A stretch of DNA of 64,000 nt from Parvularcula sp039822105. GTDB lineage: Bacteria; Pseudomonadota; Alphaproteobacteria; Caulobacterales; Parvularculaceae. The position numbers and the translations under genes are program-made. This document shows, piece by piece, positions 25,485-34,112 of this stretch. The stretch spans positions 14,510 through 78,509 of the forward strand of contig JBCBMW010000017.1 in assembly GCA_039822105.1 (NCBI GenBank), read 5' to 3'. Below the pieces are notes generated by a model that had not been told where the DNA came from, did not search any database, and saw nothing but the letters and a program-made list of their open reading frames with translations. Numbering within the stretch: position 1 is the first letter of the stretch; the number at the start of each line of letters is the position of its first letter.

Positions 25485-26435
25485 CTAGGCGAGAAGCTCT
25501 TCGGTGTAGGCCCAGAGCTTTTCAGCCTCCTCATCGGAGCACGCCCAGCTGCGCACCCCGGTGAAGCCGCGACCTTCGCTGTCATCGAGCTCGCCAATGT
25601 TGCAGTCCTCGCAGAAGACGCCGCCATGGGCCTCGAGCATGGGCGAGGTGGCTGCCCAGAGGGTGGTGGAGGCACCTTGCGTCGTGGACTTAAAGAGCGG
25701 TTTGGCCCGGTCGCTGAGCTCACCTTTCTCGTTGAGCCAGCCCGAGGCGACTTGTTCTTCGACCGAGAGGTGCCGCTGGAGGTCCGTCATGATGCCGCCT
25801 GGATGCACGGAGAATGCGAGAAGGCCGTCTTCGAGCTTATTGAGGTGCCGAGCGAAGAGGGCGTTCGCTGTCTTTGATTGTCCGTAGGCCTTCCATTTGT
25901 CGTAGGGCGCTTTGGTGAACTGGGGATCGTGCCAGAGAATGCCTGAGATCCGGTTGGCGGACGAGGAGAGTGCCACCACCCGCGGCTTGTCTGCCTTGCG
26001 GATCGCCGGAAGAAGCTCCGTTGCCAGAACGAAGTGGCCGATATGGTTGGTCGCGAACTGGCTTTCCCAGCCATCGCCGAGGCGCGCCTCTGGGCACGCC
26101 ATGATGCCGGCATTGTTGATGAGAAGGTCGAGCGGCTTGCCATCTGCTGTCACTGTGGCCGCGAAGCTTTTCACACTGCTGAGGTCGGAAAGGTCGAGAT
26201 CAGCCACCGTGACGCGGTCAATACCCGCGAGTGCCGCCTCGGCCTTCTCGCGGCTTCTCGCAGGGACAATCACGTCCATGCCGCGACCTGTCAGGGCACG
26301 TACGGTCTCAAGGCCGATGCCCGAGTAGCCGCCGGTGACAACGCCGCGTCGACCGCTGAGGTCAATATCACCCAGGACTTCATCGGGTTCAGGTTTGGCG
26401 CCCCATGGCACGTCGAGTTTCTTTTGATCTGTCAT
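25485..26435 (-). CDS. Short-chain dehydrogenase/reductase (SDR)
   Basis: A 316-residue NAD(P)-binding oxidoreductase with TGGYSGIG (cofactor loop), the LLINNAGIM motif and the active-site Tyr and Lys in YGQSKTANAL. The length and the retinol-dehydrogenase-like features (FATNHIGHFVLATELLP) place it in the classical SDRs related to WW-domain oxidoreductase and retinol dehydrogenases. I chose the ATG at 26435 (MTDQKKLDVPWG). The substrate is unknown. It is an extra gene in the phoH–ybeY interval. Confidence 0.93.
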   Translation of the reverse strand: MTDQKKLDVPWGAKPEPDEVLGDIDLSGRRGVVTGGYSGIGLETVRALTGRGMDVIVPARSREKAEAALAGIDRVTVADLDLSDLSSVKSFAATVTADGKPLDLLINNAGIMACPEARLGDGWESQFATNHIGHFVLATELLPAIRKADKPRVVALSSSANRISGILWHDPQFTKAPYDKWKAYGQSKTANALFARHLNKLEDGLLAFSVHPGGIMTDLQRHLSVEEQVASGWLNEKGELSDRAKPLFKSTTQGASTTLWAATSPMLEAHGGVFCEDCNIGELDDSEGRGFTGVRSWACSDEEAEKLWAYTEELLA

Positions 26436-26475
26436 CGTCTTGATCCTCCTATCGTGGCGGCTTGGCCGCTCCGTT

Positions 26476-26877
26476 CTAACCTTCGTAAGCTTCTTTGTGC
26501 TGACGACCATCATCACCGATGACGTCCCACGGGGCCCGCGAGTCGACCCAGATATGGTCGGTGACCTGGAGGTGCTCCGCACCCTCAGTCAGCAGGCCCA
26601 CAGGGATGAACATCCGCTCGTCATCATTGGGTCCTGGCAGGGGCGATCCGCATACGTTGCAGAAGCAGCTCATCCAATCAGCGTCCGGCTTTTTCCACCG
26701 GGTGATGTGCTCTTCACCCCTGACCCAGCGGAAGGCGTCGTTGCTTGCGATCGCAACCGCGATGCCGTGGGTGCCGCTCCACTTCCGGCAGATTGAGCAA
26801 TGGCAGACATAAATGCCGTTCGGCTCAGCGTCGATCTCGAAGGCGACAGCGCCGCAATTGCATTCACCCTTGGCCAT
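26476..26877 (-). CDS. GFA-family zinc protein
   Basis: A 133-residue protein with the zinc-binding cysteines of the GFA (glutathione-dependent formaldehyde-activating) family: CNCGAV at the N-terminus, CHCSICRKWSG, and FCNVCGSPLP. Zn-bound cysteines form the core of the beta-fold. The substrate of most members is unknown. It lies between phoH and the SDR gene on the same strand with short gaps of 35 and 40 bases, so it may be co-transcribed with the block. Confidence 0.92.
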   Translation of the reverse strand: MAKGECNCGAVAFEIDAEPNGIYVCHCSICRKWSGTHGIAVAIASNDAFRWVRGEEHITRWKKPDADWMSCFCNVCGSPLPGPNDDERMFIPVGLLTEGAEHLQVTDHIWVDSRAPWDVIGDDGRQHKEAYEG

Positions 26878-26912
26878 TGGCCTAAGCTCCCAGGTTCTGT
26901 TGGCCGCTGGCG

Positions 26913-27866
26913 CTAATCCGCTGCGCCGTCGCGCTTGTCATAGGCGCGCACGATTTCGCCGACCAGGCGGTGGCGCACCACATCGTCCCCAGTGAAGCGG
27001 GTGACTGAGACGCCGTCGATGGGCTTGAGCAGCGAAAGGGCATCGGCAAGGCCAGACTGCCGCTGATCCGGAAGATCCGTCTGCGAAGGATCACCCGTGA
27101 CGGCCATGCGGGAACCTTCGCCCAGGCGGGTGAGGAACATCTTCATCTGGGCAATCGTTGCATTCTGCGCTTCGTCCAGGATCACCGCGGCACGGGTGAG
27201 GGTGCGGCCTCGCATAAAGGCGAGGGGGGCAATCTCAATTTCCTTTGCGGCGATCTTACGATCAACGAAGTCGGTATAAAGAACATCGTAAAGTGCATCA
27301 TAGAGGGGGCGAAGATAGGGATCCATCTTCTCCTTCTCATCGCCGGGGAGAAAGCCAATGCGCTCTCCCGCTTCCAATGCAGGCCGAGAGAGGATGACTT
27401 TCTCCACTTGGCCAGAGACAAGCATCGAGGCGGCGTTCGCGACAGCGAGATAGGTCTTGCCCGTGCCCGCTGGCCCCACACCGAACACCAGCTCGTCCGT
27501 GGCAAGCTGGTTCATAAACTCCGCTTGCGCCGCAGAGCGCGGCGCGATCGTCCGCCGGGGGAGGATGAGGTTGGGGCGACCTTCCGTCTTCGGGCGAGCC
27601 GGTTTGGCGGAACGTTCGATCCGCAGCGCACCTTCGACATCGGCGATGCTCAAGGCTTCACCGGCTTGAAGGCGTGCGCAGAGTGCTTCGATCACAGCCC
27701 TGGCCTGACCGCGCGCGTGGTCGCCGCCGCGCATCACGATTTCGTTCGACCGGGCGTCGATCCGGACACCGAGCGTGTTCTCGATCAGCGCCAGGTGGGC
27801 GTCGGTCGGCCCGCAGAGATCGCGAACCAAGGCGGGGCTATCAAGGACCAGGGTTTCGTCGGTCAT
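26913..27866 (-). CDS. PhoH family ATPase (PhoH-like)
   Basis: A 317-residue P-loop ATPase with an N-terminal KH-like segment (VRIDARSNEIVMRGGDHA), Walker A GPAGTGKT and Walker B VILDEAQNAT. In alphaproteobacteria the gene is found between miaB and ybeY, and PhoH proteins are linked to RNA processing with YbeY. Here PaiB-like and GFA and SDR genes flank it. The start ATG at 27866 overlaps the preceding stop by 4 bases. Confidence 0.95.
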   Translation of the reverse strand: MTDETLVLDSPALVRDLCGPTDAHLALIENTLGVRIDARSNEIVMRGGDHARGQARAVIEALCARLQAGEALSIADVEGALRIERSAKPARPKTEGRPNLILPRRTIAPRSAAQAEFMNQLATDELVFGVGPAGTGKTYLAVANAASMLVSGQVEKVILSRPALEAGERIGFLPGDEKEKMDPYLRPLYDALYDVLYTDFVDRKIAAKEIEIAPLAFMRGRTLTRAAVILDEAQNATIAQMKMFLTRLGEGSRMAVTGDPSQTDLPDQRQSGLADALSLLKPIDGVSVTRFTGDDVVRHRLVGEIVRAYDKRDGAAD

Positions 27867-28471
27867 ACTGCGCGCATCTTTTCTGGCAGGCTTGAGTGGG
27901 GTCGTTCCACTGCGACGCCGTCGGCGGCCGCCAGCCTGTCTGCGTCCTTCTTTTTTTGATCAAGCTTCCAAGCGCCCGATAGGTCTGTCAGCGTCAGCCT
28001 GAATCCGACAATCGCCTTGAGCATCCCCTCTATGTAGGCATCGGGTGCATCATTGATACCCCAAGGGTCGTTGCGAGAGGCTTCTTGATCCGCTGTCAGA
28101 CGATCAAGAACAGGCCGCAGGGCATCGCCGCCATGGAGCCATTCAAGCGTGCCGCGCGCCTCAACTGCGATGTAGTTCCATGTGGGCACGGCTCGTCCGT
28201 GCTCGATCTTAGAGGGATACCAGCCAGGGTGGATGTAAGCGTCATCGATGACGAAGGTGGCAACAGCCTCTGAGCCCGGCGTCATCCTTTCCCACTGCGG
28301 ATTGGCGCGAGCGACATGGCCGACCAGGGCATCGCCCTCCACCGCAAAGGGCAGGTGGGTAACATCGATCCCGTTTGCCCCTTGTGTGATCAGCGTACCA
28401 AAGCTCTTGGACCGGATCGTCTCCAGGAGGATATCGCGGCGGTCTTCCTGATAGAATGAGGGAACATACAT
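27863..28471 (-). CDS. FMN-binding PaiB-family protein
   Basis: A 202-residue protein of the PaiB/transcriptional regulator family: the N-terminal MYVPSFYQEDR, then FGTLITQG and THLPFAVEG of the FMN-binding split barrel, HVARANPQWE, and the PTWNYIAVEARG motif. In Bacillus PaiB was described as a negative regulator of proteases and sporulation; the bacterial majority probably bind FMN with unknown output. It lies between miaB and phoH, overlapping phoH by 4 bases, and is not part of the usual block. Confidence 0.9.
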   Translation of the reverse strand: MYVPSFYQEDRRDILLETIRSKSFGTLITQGANGIDVTHLPFAVEGDALVGHVARANPQWERMTPGSEAVATFVIDDAYIHPGWYPSKIEHGRAVPTWNYIAVEARGTLEWLHGGDALRPVLDRLTADQEASRNDPWGINDAPDAYIEGMLKAIVGFRLTLTDLSGAWKLDQKKKDADRLAAADGVAVERPHSSLPEKMRAV

Positions 28472-28483
28472 GGCGTTGCCTCT

Positions 28484-29827
28484 CTACGTCAGGGTGCCGC
28501 GCAGGCTGTTGGGGCTCACGCTTTCGATCCGGACAGGGACGATCTCACCCATCAAGCTTTCTGGCGCGATAGCAAAGACCGATTGGAGGTAAGGGCTGCG
28601 GCCCACAAGCTGTCCCGCCTCGCGGCCTGTCTTTTCAAACAGCACCGGGATGGTCCGCCCGACTTGCTGACCGTCAAAGGCGTGCTTCTGCTCCGTCAGC
28701 AGGGCCTGAAGACGCTGCAGACGCTCGGACTTCACATCCTCTGGCACTTGTTTCGCCATGGTGGCGCCGGGTGTGCCGGGACGGCGGGAGTATTTGAAGC
28801 TGAAGCAGCTGGCGTACTCAACCTCACGGACAAGGCCCATTGTGTCTTCGAAGGCTTGATCGTCCTCACCCGGAAAACCGATGATCATGTCGCCAGAGAT
28901 GGCGATGTCGGGCCGCACGGCGCGAACCTGTTCGATCTGCCGGATGTAGCTTTCCGCGGTGTGCCCACGGTTCATCGCTTTCAGGATCCGGTCGCTGCCC
29001 GCCTGCACAGGCAAGTGCAGATAGGGCATGAGTTTCGGCTCTTCACCAAAGGCCTCGATCAAGCCGCGGTCCATGTCGCGGGGGTGAGAGGTGGTGAAAC
29101 GGATGCGGTCGAGCCCATCGATTTTCGCAAGATGCCGGCACAGCTCACCCAGGCCCCAGCTCTCCTCGGACGTGCCGGAGGGTGCTGCGCCGTGCCAGGC
29201 GTTGACGTTCTGTCCAAGGAGCGTCACCTCGCGCACGCCTTTGGCAACAAGGGCGCGCACCTCTGCCGTGATCGCGTCGGCGCCGCGGCTCACCTCTGCA
29301 CCGCGGGTGTACGGAACAACACAGAAGGTGCAGAATTTATCGCAGCCCTCCTGAATGGTGACAAAGGCAGTGTAGCCCTCGACATCGCGGGTTTCGGCGA
29401 GGCGGTCGAACTTCTCCTCGACATCAAAGTCGGTGAAGAGGCGCTCACCAGACTGGCGCGCCGTCTTAGCGATGATCTCGGGCAGTTTGTGATAGCTCTG
29501 CGGACCGATGACGAAATCGACCTGGGGCGCGCGGGCGCGCATCTCTGCGCCCTCGGCTTGCGCAACGCAGCCAGCGACAGCGATCGTCCCACCCCGGGCT
29601 TTCACATCTTTCAGGCGTCCCAGTTCAGAATAGACCTTCTCCGCTGCCTTCTCACGGATGTGGCAGGTGTTGAGGATGACGAGATCAGCCTCCTCCGCCG
29701 CCTCGGTCGTCTCATAACCGAGGGGTTTCAAAAGGCCGGTCATGCGTTCGCTGTCATAGACATTCATCTGACAGCCCCACGTTTTGACGTGGACGCGCTT
29801 TTTCTGGGTATCGTTTTGCGTTGTCAC
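28484..29827 (-). CDS. miaB: tRNA-2-methylthio-N6-dimethylallyladenosine synthase
   Basis: MiaB adds the methylthio group at A37 of tRNAs, with two [4Fe-4S] clusters. The N-terminal UPF0004 domain holds GCQMNVYDSER, NTCHIREKA and GCVAQAEG; the radical SAM motif is CDKFCTFCVVPYTRG; the TRAM domain lies at the C-terminus. The 447-residue length is normal. It is the first gene of the minus-strand block that runs to nusA, with PaiB-like starting 12 bases after its stop. Confidence 0.97.
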   Translation of the reverse strand: MTTQNDTQKKRVHVKTWGCQMNVYDSERMTGLLKPLGYETTEAAEEADLVILNTCHIREKAAEKVYSELGRLKDVKARGGTIAVAGCVAQAEGAEMRARAPQVDFVIGPQSYHKLPEIIAKTARQSGERLFTDFDVEEKFDRLAETRDVEGYTAFVTIQEGCDKFCTFCVVPYTRGAEVSRGADAITAEVRALVAKGVREVTLLGQNVNAWHGAAPSGTSEESWGLGELCRHLAKIDGLDRIRFTTSHPRDMDRGLIEAFGEEPKLMPYLHLPVQAGSDRILKAMNRGHTAESYIRQIEQVRAVRPDIAISGDMIIGFPGEDDQAFEDTMGLVREVEYASCFSFKYSRRPGTPGATMAKQVPEDVKSERLQRLQALLTEQKHAFDGQQVGRTIPVLFEKTGREAGQLVGRSPYLQSVFAIAPESLMGEIVPVRIESVSPNSLRGTLT

Positions 29828-29989
29828 CAGCGGCGCTTAGCCGAAAGGGATCAGCCCTGTCATGCTGATCGTGAGACGTCTGCAAAGTGGTAAATTTTTT
29901 CTGACCCGATTTCCGCGCATTTGACGATTTCCTGAGTGATGGGGGAGTGCCGGTTGGCGGTGTTCCTGAAGCGAGGGGACCTCACAGAC

Positions 29990-30706
29990 ATGAACTTTAG
30001 AAAGACAATAAGCGGCGTTGGCGCGATGTGCGCGGCAGTAGCACTTGCGGGCCAGGCGGCCCAAGCAGCGAACGTGACGCAGGTGGCGTCTATCGACGGC
30101 ACGCTGGTGGATTTTGCGTCTCTCACGGCGGACACGATCACTGGGTCCAACCCAGTCTTCTTGGACCCTGATGCCTCCGTTTTCACTGACGCCGGTATCT
30201 CGTCCATCACGGCATCGCAGCGGCCATCTGACAACAACGAGCGCTATAATGCAGGCAGCACGTTCGGTGCCGGCCGCGCGCTTTTCGCTGACGACGATGG
30301 CAATCTGCTGGTGCTCGATGAGGGCGCTGTGCTCGACTTCGCGGCGCCGACATTCACCATCAACTTTGAATCGGACATTGAAGAGTTCAGCTTCCGGATC
30401 GCCGATACCTCCAACGGTTTCGCGACGCCCGAGGTGACCTTCTTGAAGGATGGCGAGACCCTGGCTTCGGTCCTGATCGATGGCGCTTACAACGCGCAGA
30501 ACACGTTCGCTTTCGTCCTCGACATGGCGTTCGACGCGATCGAGATCAACGTCGACACCGTTGCGAGCTTTGATGGCGCGGGGATCTCAGAGCTTCGTGT
30601 CGGTGCGGCTGTTGATCCCAACCCAGTTCCGGTGCCGGGTGCGTTGCCGCTGATGGCAGCAGGTCTCACTGGCCTTTGGCGTATGCGGAAACGCCAGACG
30701 GCGTAA
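29990..30706 (+). CDS. Exported protein with C-terminal PEP-CTERM-like (VPxPA-type) sorting signal
   Basis: A 238-residue secreted protein. The signal peptide runs from MNFRKTISGVG to AAQA (about residues 1-24). The body is a beta-rich, Asp/Asn/Gly-rich domain of unknown family. The last 25 residues form a sorting tail: the short motif VPVPGALPL, a hydrophobic stretch (LMAAGLTGLW) and a basic end (RMRKRQTA). Such tails are cut by exosortase-type enzymes in extracellular-polysaccharide-producing bacteria; none is in the window. The ATG at 29990 has GGGGA 13 bases upstream. It probably ends up on the outer surface or in the matrix. Confidence 0.8.
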   Translation: MNFRKTISGVGAMCAAVALAGQAAQAANVTQVASIDGTLVDFASLTADTITGSNPVFLDPDASVFTDAGISSITASQRPSDNNERYNAGSTFGAGRALFADDDGNLLVLDEGAVLDFAAPTFTINFESDIEEFSFRIADTSNGFATPEVTFLKDGETLASVLIDGAYNAQNTFAFVLDMAFDAIEINVDTVASFDGAGISELRVGAAVDPNPVPVPGALPLMAAGLTGLWRMRKRQTA

Positions 30707-30751
30707 GCGCCGCCGGAGCTTTTCCTCGCCGTTACTCGGCCTCCACTATGC

Positions 30752-30781
30752 CAACGCCCGTCTATTCGTAGGCGGGCGTTG
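30752..30781. other. Hairpin at the end of the convergent CTERM / TspO-like genes
   Basis: CAACGCCCG and CGGGCGTTG pair perfectly (9 base pairs, 12-base loop) and span the stop codon of the minus-strand TspO-like gene. There is no T-run on either strand, so its effect is unclear; 3'-end protection is possible. Confidence 0.45.
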
Positions 30782-31529
30782 CGCTGCGGCGGGCAGCAAG
30801 AAGGCCGACCACCGTTGCAGCGGCCATCAAGGCGCCAGCGATATAGAGCGCTTGCATGAAGAGGGTCTCGCCGGTCCCCTCATTGGCCCAAACCACAGCC
30901 GCCAGGCCCCACAGCACAGCGGCCAGGACAGCCAGTGACCGGGCGAAGAACGCGGCGATGGCGGCGGGAACAAGCCAGACCATCACGATCACCAACGACT
31001 CGTTCACCAGCGACCCGAAGAAAGGCCCGAGGCCAATGGTCTTGAGCGCGAGGCTGAAGCCGCCAGGCGATGCCACCAAGAGCCAACCCGTCAAAGCGAA
31101 GAGCGGCATGATGGCGAGCCGGTCACCGAGGCTCAGATCATCGATGCGGCGACTGAAGATTGCCGCGAGAAACGTGAAGAGCAGGATCACTTGCAAGACA
31201 GCGAAGCTCAGCGGCCCCGGTCCCAGAAGCGGCTGATGGATGGCCCAGACGGTGTTCGCGGTGAAGGCGCCAAAGGCGAGCCAGCCCACGGTCGCGACCT
31301 CACGCTCCCGGCGCCGCGGCGAGATCAGCTGCCAAAGCGCGAAGAACAAGCATCCAAGATAGAGAAAGCCCCAGATCGAGAACGCATAGCCGGCAGGGAT
31401 AAGCGGCGACTCATAGAGGCGCGCCGTTGAGCCAATGGTGCGGTTCCAACCCAAGATCTGAGGCGCGAACGCAGCACCGACCTGGGTGATGGCCGTTATG
31501 AAGACCAACAACGCTCGGATAATGTGCAT
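30762..31529 (-). CDS. TspO/MBR-related multi-pass membrane protein
   Basis: A 255-residue integral membrane protein with about seven hydrophobic helices. The motif PAGYAFSIWGFLYLG near residues 46-60 is shared with TspO/MBR-like and related tryptophan-rich sensory proteins. TspO proteins bind porphyrins or other hydrophobic ligands; this member is longer than the five-helix TspO (about 160 residues), so it is a related extended family of uncertain function. It faces the CTERM gene. Confidence 0.7.
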   Translation of the reverse strand: MHIIRALLVFITAITQVGAAFAPQILGWNRTIGSTARLYESPLIPAGYAFSIWGFLYLGCLFFALWQLISPRRREREVATVGWLAFGAFTANTVWAIHQPLLGPGPLSFAVLQVILLFTFLAAIFSRRIDDLSLGDRLAIMPLFALTGWLLVASPGGFSLALKTIGLGPFFGSLVNESLVIVMVWLVPAAIAAFFARSLAVLAAVLWGLAAVVWANEGTGETLFMQALYIAGALMAAATVVGLLAARRSATPAYE

Positions 31530-31598
31530 GGAAGGGCCGCCCTCAGTCTTAAGTTGACCATAAAGGTTGGCGCCGCGATGGCCAAGGCGGATAGCGCC

Positions 31599-32375
31599 TC
31601 ACCCCCCGAGTGCCTGGCGGGCCTCTTCCTCGAGTCGCGCCATGGCGCGGCGGTAGGGGGCCGGACCGGCGCTGATGCGCGCCACGCCGAGGCTTCCCAG
31701 GTGCTGGCGCGGGACCTCGTCTCCCATGGCCATGACATTGATCGGCAGCGCTGCGCCTTCACAGATCTCTGCAATGAGGTCGCCATTGCTCAGTCCAGGA
31801 ACGAAGAACCCGCTTGCTCCGGCTTCTTTATAGGCGGCGAGCCGTTCTTTGGCCTCTGCGACGAGGCTAGCGTGACGGTCCTGATCGGGCTCCTGCAAGA
31901 AGACGTCCGTGCGAGCGTTGATGAAAAGATCGAGATCTTGCCGCTTGCTTTCCGCACGGACGGTTTCGATGCGACGGACCTGATCATCCACCCGGCGCAG
32001 GGCGCCAATGGTGATGACTTGGTCCTCGAAATTGATCCCGACCACGCCTGTTTCGATCAACTCGGCCGTGTTCTCTGCCAACTCGCCGAGGTCCTCCGCA
32101 AAGCCGGTTTCAAAGTCGGCGGTGACGGGCAAGTCCGTCACCCGCGTGATCTCGCTCACCACCGACAAAAGCGTCGTGAGCGGAATAAGTTCACCATCCT
32201 GATAGCCGCGCGCCATCGCGACACTTGCGCTTCCTGTCGCGAGCGCTTTTGCACCGGCTTTGGCGACAGCGCGGGCGGAGCCTGCGTCCCACATATTGGT
32301 GAGGACCAGCGGGTCGCCAGGATTGTGAAGGGCTTTGAACGCAGCAGCGCGTTCATGTTGATCGGGCGTGGTCAT
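31599..32375 (-). CDS. Isocitrate lyase/PEP mutase superfamily enzyme
   Basis: A 258-residue TIM-barrel enzyme with the superfamily motifs: N-terminal VLTNMWDAGSARAVAKAG, VTADFETGFAED (the metal-binding acidic loop), GINFEDQ and NARTDVF. Members cleave or make C–C bonds next to carboxylates (PEP mutase, methylisocitrate lyase, oxaloacetate decarboxylase-like). The canonical isocitrate lyase KKCGH motif is not present, so it is not a true isocitrate lyase. The substrate is unknown. Confidence 0.88.
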   Translation of the reverse strand: MTTPDQHERAAAFKALHNPGDPLVLTNMWDAGSARAVAKAGAKALATGSASVAMARGYQDGELIPLTTLLSVVSEITRVTDLPVTADFETGFAEDLGELAENTAELIETGVVGINFEDQVITIGALRRVDDQVRRIETVRAESKRQDLDLFINARTDVFLQEPDQDRHASLVAEAKERLAAYKEAGASGFFVPGLSNGDLIAEICEGAALPINVMAMGDEVPRQHLGSLGVARISAGPAPYRRAMARLEEEARQALGG

Positions 32376-32450
32376 CCATCATGTCTCCCTGGGACTTGGG
32401 GATCCTTTGGCACCGTCTGGGTGCGGCTGGCGCCGCAAATCGGGCAGCAA

Positions 32451-33158
32451 TTAAGGCGCTGGGCGGTCTTCCAGCGCGAGACGGTAACCGCCGCTTTCCG
32501 TGACCAACAGCTCGGCTTGACCGGGATTGGGCTCAATTTTCTGCCGCAGACGGTAGACGTGGGTCTCGAGCGTGTGCGTCGTGACGCCCGAGTTGTAGCC
32601 CCACACCTCATCAAGTAGCACATCCCGGCTCACCGCCTGGCCACCGGCCCGGTAGAGATATTTGAGGATCGAGGCCTCTTTCTCCGTGAGCTTAATTTTC
32701 TTGTCGTCACCGGTGATCAGCATTTTGACGGCCGGTTTGAAGTCGTAGGGGCCAATCTTGAAAATGGCGTCCTCGGACTGTTCGTGGCTACGAAGATGGG
32801 CCCGCATCCGGGCGAGCAGCACGGCGAACTTGAACGGTTTGGTGACGTAGTCGTTCGCGCCGGCATCGAGACCGTTGATGACATCGTCATCACTGTCTGA
32901 GCCCGTCAGCATAATGATCGGTGACTTGAAGCCATTCTCGCGCAGTTTGCGGCAGGCGTCGCGGCCATCCATGTCGGGCAAGCCAATATCGAGCAGAACG
33001 ATGTCGATATGGGCTTGGGTGACCAGGAGCTCGAGGGCCTCTGACCCTGTGCGTGACGTTGAAAGTTGGAACTCGCTGTGGTCGCCGAACTGTTCAGCCA
33101 GCGCACCGACGAGCAGCTCATCATCCTCGATCAGCAAAACTTTGGCTTTTCGTGTCAT
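32451..33158 (-). CDS. OmpR/PhoB-type response regulator
   Basis: A 235-residue response regulator: receiver domain with acidic pair EDDE near the N-terminus, phospho-acceptor Asp in VLLDIGLPDMDG, and Lys in YVTKPFK, followed by a winged-helix DNA-binding domain (LTEKEASILKYLYRAGGQAVSRDVLLDEVWGY in pieces, and TTHTLETHVYRLRQKI). No sensor kinase gene is adjacent, so it is an orphan here; the hybrid kinase at 9675-12239 is a possible but unproven partner. The start ATG at 33158 is followed by MTRKAKVLLIEDDE, normal for the family. Confidence 0.95.
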   Translation of the reverse strand: MTRKAKVLLIEDDELLVGALAEQFGDHSEFQLSTSRTGSEALELLVTQAHIDIVLLDIGLPDMDGRDACRKLRENGFKSPIIMLTGSDSDDDVINGLDAGANDYVTKPFKFAVLLARMRAHLRSHEQSEDAIFKIGPYDFKPAVKMLITGDDKKIKLTEKEASILKYLYRAGGQAVSRDVLLDEVWGYNSGVTTHTLETHVYRLRQKIEPNPGQAELLVTESGGYRLALEDRPAP

Positions 33159-33431
33159 CGTTGGTGTGCGCCCGCTCTTACTCGTCTACTTACACTTTCA
33201 TCAGCTATCGGATCAATGGTGGCGGCTGATGCACAGCGAAAACTCATCGCGATGCATAGTTCGTTATCTGCCGAATTGATCCCTCAAGCCAAAAAACTGC
33301 TCTCTCCCACAGCCTTAGCATACCACTGTGTCAAAGTTTGGCACGCCCCCGCAACGGAAAAAGCACCCCATGGCATCGCGCCAACGCCGATCTGTCAACG
33401 GCTGGGCCTGCATTCCTGCCTAGCGGATGGT
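33159..33431. other. Intergenic region before the response regulator
   Basis: A 273-base gap. It holds the response regulator promoter (minus strand) and the end of the PLP-protein gene. I saw no strong hairpin, palindrome or RNA gene in it. Confidence 0.5.
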
Positions 33432-34103
33432 CTAACCTCGCTGACCGAAGATGCCGCTGCCGACACGGACGTCGGTTGCGCCCAGTGACACGGCGGCTTC
33501 GTAGTCAGCGGACATCCCCATGCTGAGCCTTTGAAGACCGTGCTCAGCCGCCAGTTTCGCCAGCAGCGCAAAATGCGGTGCGGGCGGCTCGCCTGCTGGC
33601 GGGATGGCCATGAGGCCGATCACGTTGAGGCCGTGGGCGGTTTGGCACTCATTGATGAAGGATGCGGCGTCTGCCGGGGCGATCCCTGCTTTCTGCGGTT
33701 CCTCGCCGGTGTTGATTTGGACATAGACAGGGAGCGGCCTGCTCTGCGCCTGCATTTCTTTGGCGAGGGCCGCTGCGATTTTCGGCCGGTCCACCGTTTC
33801 GATGACGTCGAAAAGGGCAACGGCCTCTTTCGCCTTGTTGGACTGAAGAGGGCCGATGAGACGAAGCTCGAGGTCGGGGAAAGCGCCCCGGAGCCCTGGC
33901 CATTTCGCCTGGCTTTCCTGCACACGGTTTTCACCAAAGACGCGGTGGCCAGCCTCAAGCAACGGGCGGATCGCGTCAGCGTCAAAGGTCTTGGAGACCG
34001 CGGTCAGGCTGATCTCGCCAGGCTTGCGGTGGGCTTCGATAGCGGCGGCGGCGATGCGCTCGTGCACAGCCTTGAGGTTGCTGATCGTCTCGGCGGGGTT
34101 CAT
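33432..34103 (-). CDS. YggS/PLPBP-family pyridoxal-phosphate homeostasis protein
   Basis: A 223-residue TIM-barrel PLP protein. The PLP-binding lysine is in LTAVSKTFDADAI, and the family motifs FGENRVQE, LIGPLQSNKAK and MGMSADYEAA (where MSxD is usual) are present. It maintains vitamin B6 levels and has no known catalysis. The start is ATG 34103; the longer open frame upstream is arginine-rich and antisense to the next gene. It is divergent from a thiamine phosphate synthase-like gene with only about 10 bases between the start codons. Confidence 0.95.
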   Translation of the reverse strand: MNPAETISNLKAVHERIAAAAIEAHRKPGEISLTAVSKTFDADAIRPLLEAGHRVFGENRVQESQAKWPGLRGAFPDLELRLIGPLQSNKAKEAVALFDVIETVDRPKIAAALAKEMQAQSRPLPVYVQINTGEEPQKAGIAPADAASFINECQTAHGLNVIGLMAIPPAGEPPAPHFALLAKLAAEHGLQRLSMGMSADYEAAVSLGATDVRVGSGIFGQRG

Positions 34104-34112
34104 GGCGAGGGG

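Noticed and set aside
28583..29893. Long open frame antisense to miaB
   Set aside because: miaB is complete with all motifs; the opposite frame shows no domain.
32451..33158. Pairing the orphan response regulator with the hybrid kinase at 9675-12239 as one two-component system
   Set aside because: The genes are 20 kb apart and the kinase has its own receiver; nothing in the sequence links them.
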